Shown: positions 53,681 through 63,241, numbered from the stretch's first letter. The stretch is 64,000 bases of DNA from Chryseobacterium tagetis (GCF_016735585.2 NZ_JAERSE020000001.1:372001-436000); one strand, 5' to 3'. The notes: generated by a model not told the origin, from the letters alone. Made by a program: numbers and translations.

Positions 53681-55735
53681 TTAGTTTTTTAGTTTAGTTT
53701 CCAGATCTGCCAAAATAGATTCCACAGAACGGATCGTGAATGCTGATAAGGTAAGGGTAGGATTTGAAGTTCCCAAAGTGGTCATGTTTCCTGCTCCTAC
53801 GATGTACAAATTCGGGTGATCCCAGGATTTGCAATAGCTGTTCGTCACAGAATCTTTCGGAGTAGAACCCATTCTGTGAGTTCCCACGATATGACCGGCG
53901 CCGTTATAAGAATATCTTACATTGTTGTACACAAAAGTGTTGTTATCTGTTGCATTGTATGTTGTGAAATCTTCAATGTCCAGTCTTGCAAACATCTGGT
54001 CTGAAGCCAGTTTTGCCTCTTCCATGGCTCTCTTTTCATAGTCGGTCAATTCATAATGAATGACAGGACGTGGAATTCCCAAAACATCCAGATATTGATC
54101 ATTAATGGTCACTCTGTTGTTTGGATTCGGCAATTGCTCAATCTCAAAGTGGAATAAAACCTGTCTTGAAAGTCTGTAGGTTAAAGCTTCTTTTAGATCT
54201 TCTCCAAAAAGCCCTTCCCCTAAAAATTCGGAAAGATCAGATCCCGGTGAAAATGTTGGCCAGCTCCATCCCCAATTATCCAGTGGAGAAATCCAGGCAG
54301 AAAATTCGCTTCTGAAATTTCCGTCACGAAAAGACGAAATATTGGTGGTAGAACCAGGTCCTCTGTAAGAATAAATCGGTTCCGGAAATAATCCCCAAGT
54401 CAGCATAACCATGTGGTCCATTAAGTTTCTTCCTACCTGATCACTGCTGTTGGCAACGGTTTTTTCAACTTTCTGACCATTTTCAAAAACTGTATATTTG
54501 GAATTCAATAAAATTTTAGGATTTTCAAAAGCATTGGCTGCAAGAATAACAATAGAATCTGAAGTATCGATCACATCTTCAACGAAATCCGTCTTCTCTC
54601 TTGAAGCATATCTTCTTAAATGAACTTTTGAAATTTTCTCTTTATCGTTCTGATCAACGCTTAGTTTGTACACCACGCTTTGAGCTTTTACTTCAATGTA
54701 AGGATTACGCGAAAGGTTTTCATTTTCATTGATTTTATATAAAGCTTTTTTCAATGTTTTTAAAGCATTGTATTTGGCCTGAACAGGACAGATCGGAACA
54801 CATGACGCATTTCCTTCACAACGTTCTCCCATATAAGGATTCCAGACTGCGCCAAGTGCTTTGTATTCTTCTTTTCCTGAACCATCCAAAATCAGTTTGT
54901 ATCCTGATTCTGAAGATTCTGCTTTAATGATTTTTGTTTTTCCGTATTTCGGATTGGGAGTAGAATTTCTTCCTTGGGGAGACGGAACAAGCATCAACGG
55001 AATGTTTTCAAAATTTAACTGAACACTTGTTCCTGAAAGCCCGTCTATGATCTTCTGATCCATATAGCTTTGTGGAATTTCATCCATCGGGAATACATAA
55101 TCGCCATAATATTGCTCCATACTTTCGGAAATCGGGTATTCCTGTTTTGACACATTTCCTGAAACTCCGATCTCAAACTCGGCCATTTCATAGTACGGTT
55201 TTAAAATGTCGTAAGTAATCGGCCAGTCCATTCCTATTCCGTATTTTTCCTTTAAATGAAAGTCATTCGGAAGCATTCTCGGTGTTGTTCCCAACCAGTG
55301 AAGGGTAGTTCCGCCACCAACACGGATGGCATCACTCGCAAAAGGCATCGGTCCAAACTGAACCAAGTATCCCTTTTTATCCGGGAACGGAGGAATAATT
55401 GGTTCCATATCCAAAACATTCGGGGATGGAGCCTGTTTTAAATTAGGATAAGGAGAGTTCGGAACTTTGGCTTCCTGAAGGTAAAAAGTACGCATATACT
55501 CATTATAATTGGTCATCGAAGACACCGAATCCAGTTCCAATCCGGCTTCCAGTCCAGCTTCAAACATGAGTATTGACAATTCACGGACATCATCACCTTT
55601 TTGGGCATCCGCTCTGTGAATCATTTTTCCTTTTTTAGGATCAAATACATGATCGGTCAGGAGTTTTGCGATCAATGATCCTGCGATCCCCGTTCCTACG
55701 ATGATCACATCTTTTTTATTGTCTGTCTGGCTCAT
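53681..55735 (-). CDS. GMC-family FAD oxidoreductase (sugar/alcohol dehydrogenase large subunit-like)
   Basis: 684 residues. The FAD Rossmann loop is GTGIAGS (14-20); VGGGTTLHWLGTTPRMLP is the second GMC signature; CEGNASCVPICPVQAKYNA is the cysteine-rich segment of gluconate/fructose/sorbitol dehydrogenase large subunits; the C-terminal GAGHIVGTHRMGS carries the catalytic His and is the GMC_oxred_C signature, followed by VVGAGN-like IVGAGNMTTLGTSNPTLTLS. No signal peptide. It partners with the small subunit encoded directly upstream (4-base overlap), and is followed after two bases by the VioB-like gene. Confidence 0.92.
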   Translation of the reverse strand: MSQTDNKKDVIIVGTGIAGSLIAKLLTDHVFDPKKGKMIHRADAQKGDDVRELSILMFEAGLEAGLELDSVSSMTNYNEYMRTFYLQEAKVPNSPYPNLKQAPSPNVLDMEPIIPPFPDKKGYLVQFGPMPFASDAIRVGGGTTLHWLGTTPRMLPNDFHLKEKYGIGMDWPITYDILKPYYEMAEFEIGVSGNVSKQEYPISESMEQYYGDYVFPMDEIPQSYMDQKIIDGLSGTSVQLNFENIPLMLVPSPQGRNSTPNPKYGKTKIIKAESSESGYKLILDGSGKEEYKALGAVWNPYMGERCEGNASCVPICPVQAKYNALKTLKKALYKINENENLSRNPYIEVKAQSVVYKLSVDQNDKEKISKVHLRRYASREKTDFVEDVIDTSDSIVILAANAFENPKILLNSKYTVFENGQKVEKTVANSSDQVGRNLMDHMVMLTWGLFPEPIYSYRGPGSTTNISSFRDGNFRSEFSAWISPLDNWGWSWPTFSPGSDLSEFLGEGLFGEDLKEALTYRLSRQVLFHFEIEQLPNPNNRVTINDQYLDVLGIPRPVIHYELTDYEKRAMEEAKLASDQMFARLDIEDFTTYNATDNNTFVYNNVRYSYNGAGHIVGTHRMGSTPKDSVTNSYCKSWDHPNLYIVGAGNMTTLGTSNPTLTLSAFTIRSVESILADLETKLKN

Positions 55736-56175
55736 GAGTTACTATTTACAGGTTTAACGGCCCAAGATTTATATCCCGGTTGTTTTGCTCCCGGCGGATG
55801 TGCGTTCATGACATTCCAGACCAGACCTTCTTTATAGGATAGATCGTTGATGTAGGCGCCTTCCCAGGTTCCCAGATACCAAAGTGTAATAACACTGTTG
55901 GCAATATCCTGAGTAGAAGGATTGGCAATAATTTCAGCATTGATGGAATTATTAAGCTGATCCTGACTGTAAGAATTTTCCAGAATTGTTTTGGAGGTGT
56001 TTAAAAATTCGATGAATGTTGCTGTTTCGATTTTACCGAGGATATGCGTGTAATACGTTTCAGCTAAGCCTGTAGCTTGTAATTCGTTCACGGAAAACCC
56101 TGTGAGGGCTTCTGAAATAGCCATGAACACGTCGTAGTAATAATCATCGACGTTGAGGATTTTGTTGATAATCAT
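55732..56175 (-). CDS. FAD-dependent sorbitol/fructose dehydrogenase small-subunit-like protein
   Basis: 147 residues ending in a segment ALWYLGTWEG-like: ITLWYLGTWEGAYIN, then WNVMNAHPPGAKQPGYKSWA, the typical end of small (FAD-SLDH/gluconate 2-dehydrogenase subunit 3) subunits that pair with a GMC large subunit. No twin-arginine signal is present, in contrast to periplasmic counterparts. It overlaps the GMC gene by four bases. The first gene of the minus-strand operon, preceded by a 7-bp hairpin at 56214-56233. Confidence 0.82.
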   Translation of the reverse strand: MIINKILNVDDYYYDVFMAISEALTGFSVNELQATGLAETYYTHILGKIETATFIEFLNTSKTILENSYSQDQLNNSINAEIIANPSTQDIANSVITLWYLGTWEGAYINDLSYKEGLVWNVMNAHPPGAKQPGYKSWAVKPVNSNS

Positions 56176-56611
56176 TTCGTTGAATTTGAGATTTAGATTT
56201 GTGCCTTCTTATTACAAAGAAGGTATGGTTACGATTGAAAAAAGGAGTTTTTTGGTATCCCTTATAGAATGATAAGATACCTTCGTAAGATGTTTTTAGG
56301 GTTAGACATAGTTAGTAGTTTTAGTCCTCTAAAGGTAGTGAATTATCTTTCTATTAAAATTGAAATTTTAATGTAAGATGCTGTTTTTGTGTTATTTATA
56401 ATTATTCTATAAATTAAACGCTAGTGTGTAAATGTGATAATGTTTTTAATTTAATTTAGAATTATTTTAAACAATGTATTTGTTGTAGTAAATTCAATCT
56501 ATTCCCTTTAATAAAAAGTATTCGCCAATTGTGAATTATTGTAAAAGGCAGTTTTTAAAATGCTCTTTGAACATCAGTTTTTATAAATTTTTGTAATTCA
56601 ACAGATATAAT
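56176..56611. other. Gap between two biosynthetic operons
   Basis: No gene seen. A perfect 7-bp hairpin, CCTTCTT (56214-56220) with AAGAAGG (56227-56233), lies 38 bases upstream of the 56175 start and may affect expression of that operon. TAAAGGTA at ~56325-56332 is a one-mismatch minus-strand form of the -7 box. Confidence 0.4.
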
Positions 56612-56654
56612 AAAAAAAACATCTGAAATTAATAACTATTTATTTCAGATGTTT
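56612..56654 (-). terminator. Terminator of the right-edge operon
   Basis: AAACATCTGAAAT (56617-56629) pairs over 13 bp with ATTTCAGATGTTT (56642-56654); the A-run 56612-56619 gives the U-run on the minus strand. Confidence 0.85.
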
Positions 56655-56706
56655 ACTCTATTACTTAATACAATTGAATAAGAGGATAAATTAAATTTAT
56701 TTTACA

Positions 56707-57261
56707 CTAATGATTATTAGTTTCAATTGAATCTAATATCATAGGTTTATATAAGTAATTTCTAAGTATTTTAACAGGAAGATAGGTGAACAGTACCGAA
56801 AGTATCCCGGCTAAAGTTCCTACCAGAATTGCCATTGCTGTCGGATCCAGTTTATAATATTTTGACAGGATAAACTGAGCAAATAATAGGCTTGATAAAA
56901 CAAGTGAACCACTGATCAAACCGTGAAGAATACTCAGTTTAGTCAGTAATTTTTTTAAATTAAGCTGTTCATCCACTTCAAATTCAATTGCCTTTTGATT
57001 AGCTGCATCAGTTACTCTTTTGATGATGTCGATGGTAAGAACTACAGGCAAAAAAATTGCCATCGGCAATGTTAATCGAGCTAAACTCTGTGTACAGGCA
57101 AAAAAATGAGTGTATCCTAATTCATTGAAACTTGCATAGGCAATAATGAAATTAAAAAATACATTTGGAATCACATAGATAAGCATCCGCTTTCTGAGAA
57201 AGCGGTTAAGGGTTGTTTTTTTGAGCGGTTTCGGCTGAGCTTTTTTTATTTTAAATTTCAT
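56707..57261 (-). CDS. Four-span membrane protein of the right-edge operon
   Basis: 184 residues with four membrane segments (~28-46, ~58-78, ~112-132, ~140-165) between basic ends; KPLKKTTLNRFLRKRMLIYV precedes the first span. No motif is recognised. It is the last gene of the operon and overlaps the upstream acyltransferase gene by four bases. It could anchor the enzymes or help move a lipid product across the membrane; that is inference. Confidence 0.7.
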   Translation of the reverse strand: MKFKIKKAQPKPLKKTTLNRFLRKRMLIYVIPNVFFNFIIAYASFNELGYTHFFACTQSLARLTLPMAIFLPVVLTIDIIKRVTDAANQKAIEFEVDEQLNLKKLLTKLSILHGLISGSLVLSSLLFAQFILSKYYKLDPTAMAILVGTLAGILSVLFTYLPVKILRNYLYKPMILDSIETNNH

Positions 57262-58502
57262 GAAGTCAGTAGCTCAATAGCTTTATCTTTTATTTTTTTA
57301 GCTTCTTCTTTCGGAAGAAAAGTTTCATTAGACATAAAGGTGAAATCCATTTGCTGATTATAAGTTGTCACCACCAAAGTGTTGGAATTCAACCAAGGGA
57401 AGGCGACAGTGGGGCTGTAAATGGTTTCCAGTTTAAAGTTTTTATACTCACCAGGAATATCAATTTTCCCCATATTTGACAATGTAATATCATGTCCGCC
57501 TTTGCTGGATTTTAATAGTGAAATCATGCGATCAACAACCGGATGCATATTTTCACCCATCCACAACAATTCTCTGGCTTGTGTTTTTTCTATTTTATCC
57601 ACAAGATCTTTTTTGATCTTTTGTGCATTTTCAATCAAATTTTGTCCTTTTTTCAAAGACAATTCAACCGTTGGTGCAAATGCAAAGATATGATCTTGTT
57701 TAATTTCCGGAATAAAATGTCGAACATCTACCGGACTTATTACTTTTCCTTTTGCATTCTTGCCTAAAGTCTCCTGGAAAGCCTGCATAAAGGCTGAACA
57801 GAGCAATGAATGAACAGAAACTCCGTGCGTTTTACATTTTTCAACGATTTCTTTGGAAACATGCGCATTCAGTTTTCGGTGAAGGGCATAGTTTTTCCCG
57901 ATATTCCGATCTTTACTTTTTGATTGAATTAAAAAAAAGAGTTTGGCCATGATTAAATAAAACCTTGCCTTTCGTTTCTTTTTTTTCAGATTAAAATCAG
58001 CAGGCAGAAAATCATTCACGGAATTGAATCCATCGTAAGAATTTAATGCAATAGAAGAATCGTCTAATAAGGACAGAAGTTCACGAATCAAAGTAACTCC
58101 CGTTGTTCCGTCACAAAGACAGTGGGGCATTACCCAAAGAATCTCGGAAACATTCTCACCTTTTACCCAAACGATCTGAGCCATCGGTTTTTTCTTGTCT
58201 TCAAAAATTCTGTACCATTCATTTTCAGATTCCAATAACCAATCATCATCGGTTTTTCTTTCAAGAATTCGAAGCGGAATTGGTGAAATATCAGCTTCTT
58301 CAACAAAGAAAGGATATTTTGCGCTTTTATGATCGATAGAAGCTCTTAGTAATGGATGTTTCTGCTGGATTTTATCTAAAGCAATTCTAAAATTCTCTTC
58401 AGAGATTTCACCATTAATTTTGGCTGTAAATACACAATTTACAGGAGTTTTAGAATCAACATACATGATTCTTTCTACCATCATGAGTTTTCGTTTAATC
58501 AT
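57258..58502 (-). CDS. Condensation/PapA5-type acyltransferase 2
   Basis: 414 residues of the BAHD/condensation-domain superfamily (wax-ester synthase, PapA5). The active-site motif is PHCLCDG (126-132): the second His of HHxxxDG, the general base, is kept as His127, but the first His is replaced by Pro. A DFTFMSNETFLPKEEA segment stands where these enzymes have their DFGWG-type motif. It would esterify a hydroxyl of a glycolipid or alcohol from an acyl-CoA or acyl-ACP. It is ~30-35% alike by eye to the neighbour at 58495, so a tandem duplicate, and overlaps it by eight bases. Confidence 0.78.
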   Translation of the reverse strand: MIKRKLMMVERIMYVDSKTPVNCVFTAKINGEISEENFRIALDKIQQKHPLLRASIDHKSAKYPFFVEEADISPIPLRILERKTDDDWLLESENEWYRIFEDKKKPMAQIVWVKGENVSEILWVMPHCLCDGTTGVTLIRELLSLLDDSSIALNSYDGFNSVNDFLPADFNLKKKKRKARFYLIMAKLFFLIQSKSKDRNIGKNYALHRKLNAHVSKEIVEKCKTHGVSVHSLLCSAFMQAFQETLGKNAKGKVISPVDVRHFIPEIKQDHIFAFAPTVELSLKKGQNLIENAQKIKKDLVDKIEKTQARELLWMGENMHPVVDRMISLLKSSKGGHDITLSNMGKIDIPGEYKNFKLETIYSPTVAFPWLNSNTLVVTTYNQQMDFTFMSNETFLPKEEAKKIKDKAIELLTS

Positions 58503-59766
58503 ATACAGCTAAAGATTCCAGTTTTTGTTTTATGGTTGCAGTAATTTCATCACAAATTGCCAATGCTTCAGAATGGGGTAAATAGCCTTCACTTCCCATG
58601 AAAGAAAAATCCATTTCACCTCGGAAAGTAGAGGCAACCATTGTCGTAGTATTTCCCAAAGGTCCAATTACAGAAGGGCTGAAAACATTTTCCAGGGTAA
58701 ATTCTTTATATTCGTGGGCAATAGAAATACGTCCCAAGTTGGAAAACATACAGTCATTGGAAGACTTTCCGTTTTTCAGCAATTTGGTGAAATTGGTCAG
58801 TGCATCATGAGCAGATTCCATGACCATCATGGTGATGTATGGATTCAGTTTTGATGTTTTTTTCTCGACAGCTTCCTGCATTAGTTTTAAATTTTCTTCA
58901 AAACCGAATTTTTTATTTAAAGAAACCACGATCATTAATCCGAAAGCGAAAATATGATCCGCTTTGATCTGATTGGCAAAACGTCGGATGTCAACCGGAC
59001 AGGAAACTTTGTTAAATGCTTTTTCTTTCCTGATTTTCTGAAATGCCTTTAAAACTGTAGCACACAGAAAAGTATTGACGGTCACTTTCTGAGATTTACA
59101 ATAAGCAATCAATTCCTGACTCATTTCTTTATCGAATTTCCAGTTAAGTAAATAATCGCTTTGTCGGGCGGTCGTTTTTTTATTAACAGGAATAACTTTA
59201 ATCGCTGTTGCAGCCAATCTTCCAATCATTTTTGCTTTGAATTTTTGCCCGCGGTTATTCAGAATCTCGCTTGGAACAACGTCATGAATTCCTAAAATAG
59301 GATTTTCTACACCAATATCGTAGGTAGGATTATCCAGTAATTTTAAAAATTCATCAAGTAAAACCATAGCAGAACCTCCATCACATAAACAATGGTGGAA
59401 CACAAACATCATATCTGAAGTTGCTTCACCTTTGATCCAGACAAATCGCATCAACGGCTGTTCTTTGTAATTGAATAGTTTATACCACTCATTTTTGGAT
59501 TCTTCCAGCCAGTCGTTTTCTTCTTTTTTAGCTAAAATCCGAATCGGAATTTTTACTTTTTCTGAAACCTCAAACCATGGAATATTTTTTTCATCATGTT
59601 GAATTACAGCTTTTAACCAAGGATGCTTTTCCTGAATTTTTTCTAAAGCATGCTGAATATTTTTCAACACAAAGGTTCCCCTTAATCTGAAAGGAATAAC
59701 CGTATTGAAGGGCTCTGTTCCGTCGCCAAGCAACATTCGTTCACCAAATAGCAATCTTCTTTTCAT
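58495..59766 (-). CDS. Condensation/PapA5-type acyltransferase 1
   Basis: 423 residues of the same superfamily with the complete active-site motif HHCLCDG (His124, His125, Asp129, Gly130). The C-terminal DFSFMGSEGYLPHSEA lies where the second motif is expected. N-terminal LLFGERMLLGDGTEPFNTV and the KIQEKHPWLKAVI segment are typical of PapA5-like and condensation domains. It transfers an acyl group from a CoA or carrier protein to an acceptor hydroxyl. Context: next to a fused glycosyltransferase, a hydrolase, an ACP and a PPTase-ending synthase. It overlaps the second acyltransferase gene by eight bases. Confidence 0.82.
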   Translation of the reverse strand: MKRRLLFGERMLLGDGTEPFNTVIPFRLRGTFVLKNIQHALEKIQEKHPWLKAVIQHDEKNIPWFEVSEKVKIPIRILAKKEENDWLEESKNEWYKLFNYKEQPLMRFVWIKGEATSDMMFVFHHCLCDGGSAMVLLDEFLKLLDNPTYDIGVENPILGIHDVVPSEILNNRGQKFKAKMIGRLAATAIKVIPVNKKTTARQSDYLLNWKFDKEMSQELIAYCKSQKVTVNTFLCATVLKAFQKIRKEKAFNKVSCPVDIRRFANQIKADHIFAFGLMIVVSLNKKFGFEENLKLMQEAVEKKTSKLNPYITMMVMESAHDALTNFTKLLKNGKSSNDCMFSNLGRISIAHEYKEFTLENVFSPSVIGPLGNTTTMVASTFRGEMDFSFMGSEGYLPHSEALAICDEITATIKQKLESLAVYD

Positions 59767-59770
59767 AAAT

Positions 59771-62167
59771 TTATACTGGAACTAAAGTGGATTGTTCAAC
59801 AAAATTTTCCAGCAATTCTACGGCGCGATCATTTCCTCCAGCGTTGATTAAACTCGATTGAACTTCCTTCGCAGCATTTCTGTACGTTGGATTTTCTAAG
59901 AGTTCAAAAACATTTTGACGAAGCGCATCTACACGCAGTCTTTTGTATCGGATACTGATTCCGCACCCCGCTTTTTCAATCAGTTTAGCAATATGAAAAT
60001 GGTCGTAAGCGATGGGTGTAATCAACATCGGTAATCCGTTGGTAAATGTATCATTCACGGTATTAAAACCGCCATGACAAATTACGGCATCCATGTGAGG
60101 CATTAACGCAGATTGAGGGACGAAACTGCTCACAATAAAGTTAGATGGCCATTCCGCGAAAATTTCCGGTGGAGTAGCGGCGATTACCGTTACAGGTTGG
60201 TCTGCAAACGCAGCAATTACTTTTTCGAAAAATGCTTTTCGGATGTCTACCAATAATGTTCCCAATGAAACGAATATTTTCGGAGTTGTGGATGCATTCA
60301 ATTTATCCCAATCAAAAGGAGCTGAATTTGGACGACCTTTTACGGGACCTACAAATTTCATGTGCGTTGGAACTTCTTCAAAATCAGCAAATTTTTGCGA
60401 GGTAAAAATTAAATTCAAATGATGGGAATGAATGAAAATTCCGTCATCATCAATTCCGACTTCTTTTTGAAGAGTTTTAATTAAATTCTGCTGCCATTCA
60501 AAGATTTTCGGTGCGCTGTTTTCTGTATCGCCCATCACATCGGGTGGAACAGGCGTTGTCGTCACACACGGAATATTATTTTTATGAGCAAAAAGCGCTC
60601 CTCCGAAAGTGATACAGTCATTTACAATCACATCAGGTTGCCATTCTTTTGTAAGCGTTTCCAAACCGGGCATCATCATTTTAGCAAAAGGAACATAGGT
60701 TTCTTCCAAAGCAAGTTTCATCACTTCAGGACCTGAACAGGCAGGACCATCATCCTGTCTTTTTAAAATCTTAGCGATTTCCTCCTGATACGGAATCAAA
60801 TCTTGTTCAGGATAAAAATAACTTCCACCTTCCGGAATATGTTTGTTATCTAAAGGGGTAATTCCGAACCATTTTACTTCATGACCACGGGCAATCAAAC
60901 TTGCTCCAACGCTCAAGGTAGGACTGATATGGCCGAAAAACGGGGGAACAACAAATAAAAATTTAGAATTCGGTTTTTCTAGAGTAAAATTTAAAATGGC
61001 ATTTTCTAGCAAATTCGCAGCTGTTGCACTTCCTCCGGCTTCAACGAAAGATTCGCGAACGATTTCTGCCGCTTTTTTATATTCAGGATTGGTTAAAATA
61101 TTTTGTACGGCTTCGTTTAAATGATGGGCTTTAAATCGGTTAAAATTCAGACGTTCACCGGCTCCGGTACGCACAACGCGTCCAGCAACATGCGACTGGT
61201 CATACGCAATCGGAATTACTACCAACGGCAAACCGTTTGACAATGTTTCGGAAACCGTATTGTGACCGCCGTGAGAAACAACGCCGTCCAGATGAGGTAA
61301 TAGATCCAACTGTGGAACCTGTTGATAGACCATAAAATTCTCCGGCCATTGCTCGAAAAGCTGAGGGTCTGAAACCACAACAACCGTTAAGTTTTCATCT
61401 TTAAAAGCATCAACAACCTTTTGGAAAAAAGCTTTTTTATGTTCGTGATCGAAAGTCGTTCCGATACTTACTAAAATCTTTTTTCTTGAATTGCTGTTGA
61501 ATTTCTCCCAGTCAAATTCCGAAGAAACACGACGTTCCGTAAGAACCGGACCTGTAAATTGGAAATTCGATTCCAAATCCATTTCACCAAAGAAATATTG
61601 AGAAGTTAAAACCAACGTCAATAAATCCGAACAATCTAATGCGCGGTTTTCTTCAACGCCTAATTCCTGCTGTAAAGCGATGATTTGCTTTTCTTCCCAT
61701 TCATGCACTTTCGGAAGTTCACTCATAATTTTAATCGCAGCGGGAGCGGTAACCGTTGTGGCATAAGGCAAACCTAACTTTTTCGCAGCAATAGAAGCCA
61801 CAAACAACTGATGGTCGCCAATCACCAAATCCGGTTGATATTCTTTTAACAAAGGAATAATCCCGTTATAGCAATGTCTATTTAAAGGAATCAGCACATC
61901 TTCGTAAAGAAATTTGATGCTGTCGATTCCGTAAACCACTTTTTTAGAAATGATATCGAGATAGTTTTCGCTTTCTCTTTTTTCTTCGTCCGTTTGGTCG
62001 TACTGAATCAGTAATAATTCTCCGCCTTCCGGAAGTTTATGTTGTAATTGTTGGTCGAGACTTATCCATGCAACCTGGTGTCCCCTTTCCAAAAGAGTAG
62101 CACCGATGCTTAATGTGGGATTGACATGACCAGTTAAAGGTGGAACTATAAATACAAATTTAGCCAT
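59771..62167 (-). CDS. Two complete UGT/MGT-type glycosyltransferases fused in one polypeptide
   Basis: The 798-residue protein is two ~400-residue GT1 (macrolide/zeaxanthin-glycosyltransferase-like) copies in tandem. Copy 1 starts KFVFIVPPLTGHVNPTLSIG and has the donor-site box SHGGHNTVSETLSNGLPLVV; copy 2 starts KFLFVVPPFFGHISPTLSVG near residue 398 and has CHGGFNTVNDTFTNGLPMLI. Both keep the catalytic His in GHVNPT or GHISPT and the HGGxNT box, so both look active. They could add two sugars in series or to two hydroxyls of a symmetric acceptor. The junction has no long linker. Gene overlaps the hydrolase gene by eight bases and precedes the acyltransferases. Confidence 0.88.
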   Translation of the reverse strand: MAKFVFIVPPLTGHVNPTLSIGATLLERGHQVAWISLDQQLQHKLPEGGELLLIQYDQTDEEKRESENYLDIISKKVVYGIDSIKFLYEDVLIPLNRHCYNGIIPLLKEYQPDLVIGDHQLFVASIAAKKLGLPYATTVTAPAAIKIMSELPKVHEWEEKQIIALQQELGVEENRALDCSDLLTLVLTSQYFFGEMDLESNFQFTGPVLTERRVSSEFDWEKFNSNSRKKILVSIGTTFDHEHKKAFFQKVVDAFKDENLTVVVVSDPQLFEQWPENFMVYQQVPQLDLLPHLDGVVSHGGHNTVSETLSNGLPLVVIPIAYDQSHVAGRVVRTGAGERLNFNRFKAHHLNEAVQNILTNPEYKKAAEIVRESFVEAGGSATAANLLENAILNFTLEKPNSKFLFVVPPFFGHISPTLSVGASLIARGHEVKWFGITPLDNKHIPEGGSYFYPEQDLIPYQEEIAKILKRQDDGPACSGPEVMKLALEETYVPFAKMMMPGLETLTKEWQPDVIVNDCITFGGALFAHKNNIPCVTTTPVPPDVMGDTENSAPKIFEWQQNLIKTLQKEVGIDDDGIFIHSHHLNLIFTSQKFADFEEVPTHMKFVGPVKGRPNSAPFDWDKLNASTTPKIFVSLGTLLVDIRKAFFEKVIAAFADQPVTVIAATPPEIFAEWPSNFIVSSFVPQSALMPHMDAVICHGGFNTVNDTFTNGLPMLITPIAYDHFHIAKLIEKAGCGISIRYKRLRVDALRQNVFELLENPTYRNAAKEVQSSLINAGGNDRAVELLENFVEQSTLVPV

Positions 62168-62951
62168 GGTTTTGTGATAAGGTTTTTAATGATTTTGATA
62201 AAAAATGAGCGATGGTTTCCGCAATCAAAACAGGCTCCTGAATCGGGATGTTGTGATCTCCCTGAATTAATTGTATGTCAGAATTTCCGATTTGGGAATT
62301 GAGCCATTCTCCTGTTGGTCTACAGTTGGAATCTTCACCGTACATCAGCATTGTCGAAGGTTTTAATTCCGAAAAATCAACTTCGCTCAGGAAATGTTTT
62401 TCTTTAATCATATCCGCTTTAATGCTGGTCTGATTAAACAGAAATTCATACATTCTATGGTTTTTTTCCATCTGTCTTTTGCCCATCTGTACTTTGGTGG
62501 TGTCGGTAAAATTGGCTACATAATGCTCCAGAAACTCTTTGCTGTATTCATCAATGATATTTCTGGCTTTTTCGTCCTGTGGATCGGGAGCTTCAATAAC
62601 AACCAGCTGATTGATACGATTTGGTGCTTTTAAAGCGGTTTTTAAAGAAATCAATCCTCCAAAACTGTAACCAACAAGATGTGCTTTTTCAATTTCCAAA
62701 ACATCCATCAACGCCAAGACATCGGAAGACATATTTTCCAGATCATAACCGTCTGTAAAACGTTCGCTCATGCCGTGACTTTTCAAATCAAACATCACCA
62801 CATGAAAATGTTTTGCCAGAATCGGAGCAATATTAAAATAATAAATAGACAGGTTGCTGAACATACCGTGGATCAGCACCACAGTTTGTTCAGCTCCTTT
62901 GTTGAGTTCCTGAATATGAACCTTTTTATCGTTAACAGAGATTATTGGCAT
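62160..62951 (-). CDS. Alpha/beta-fold hydrolase
   Basis: 263 residues: VVLIHGMFSN (oxyanion), the nucleophile Ser96 in GYSFGG, an acidic residue in MLMYGEDSN and the catalytic His in GDHNIP near 234. Such hydrolases release products from carrier proteins, cyclise or hydrolyse esters; here a thioesterase-like release of the chain from the ACP is a natural reading. It overlaps the ACP gene (10 bases) upstream and the glycosyltransferase gene downstream (8 bases). Confidence 0.87.
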   Translation of the reverse strand: MPIISVNDKKVHIQELNKGAEQTVVLIHGMFSNLSIYYFNIAPILAKHFHVVMFDLKSHGMSERFTDGYDLENMSSDVLALMDVLEIEKAHLVGYSFGGLISLKTALKAPNRINQLVVIEAPDPQDEKARNIIDEYSKEFLEHYVANFTDTTKVQMGKRQMEKNHRMYEFLFNQTSIKADMIKEKHFLSEVDFSELKPSTMLMYGEDSNCRPTGEWLNSQIGNSDIQLIQGDHNIPIQEPVLIAETIAHFLSKSLKTLSQNHG

Positions 62952-63241
62952 TCGTAGATGTAATTGATAATCATACTTAAATCAAGGTTAATCAACTCGT
63001 CCAGATCCATTGAAGACAGCCATCCCGTGAAATCGATCTGCTCGCCGAAATGGGCTTTGATTTTTTCTGAAAAAGAAACGATTTCGATACTGTCCATTTC
63101 CAAGTCTTTTGTGAAAGAACTTTCCGGTGTAATGTCCATTTCTTCTACAAATTCTTCACCGATAACTTCTGTGATGAAACCTTTTAAAAGAGTGAATAAT
63201 TCTTCGTGATTTAATTTTGCTGTAGTGTTTATAGTGTCCAT
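62942..63241 (-). CDS. Acyl carrier protein
   Basis: 99 residues. The helix-2 motif is DLEMDSIEIVSFSEKI with Ser51 as phosphopantetheine site, in the DSxE form. Four-helix ACP layout. It differs from housekeeping AcpP in the DSIE context and in the acidic tail, which suits a dedicated secondary-metabolite carrier. Its gene overlaps the end of the PPTase-containing gene by 13 bases, so the carrier and its activating enzyme are made together. Confidence 0.9.
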   Translation of the reverse strand: MDTINTTAKLNHEELFTLLKGFITEVIGEEFVEEMDITPESSFTKDLEMDSIEIVSFSEKIKAHFGEQIDFTGWLSSMDLDELINLDLSMIINYIYECQ

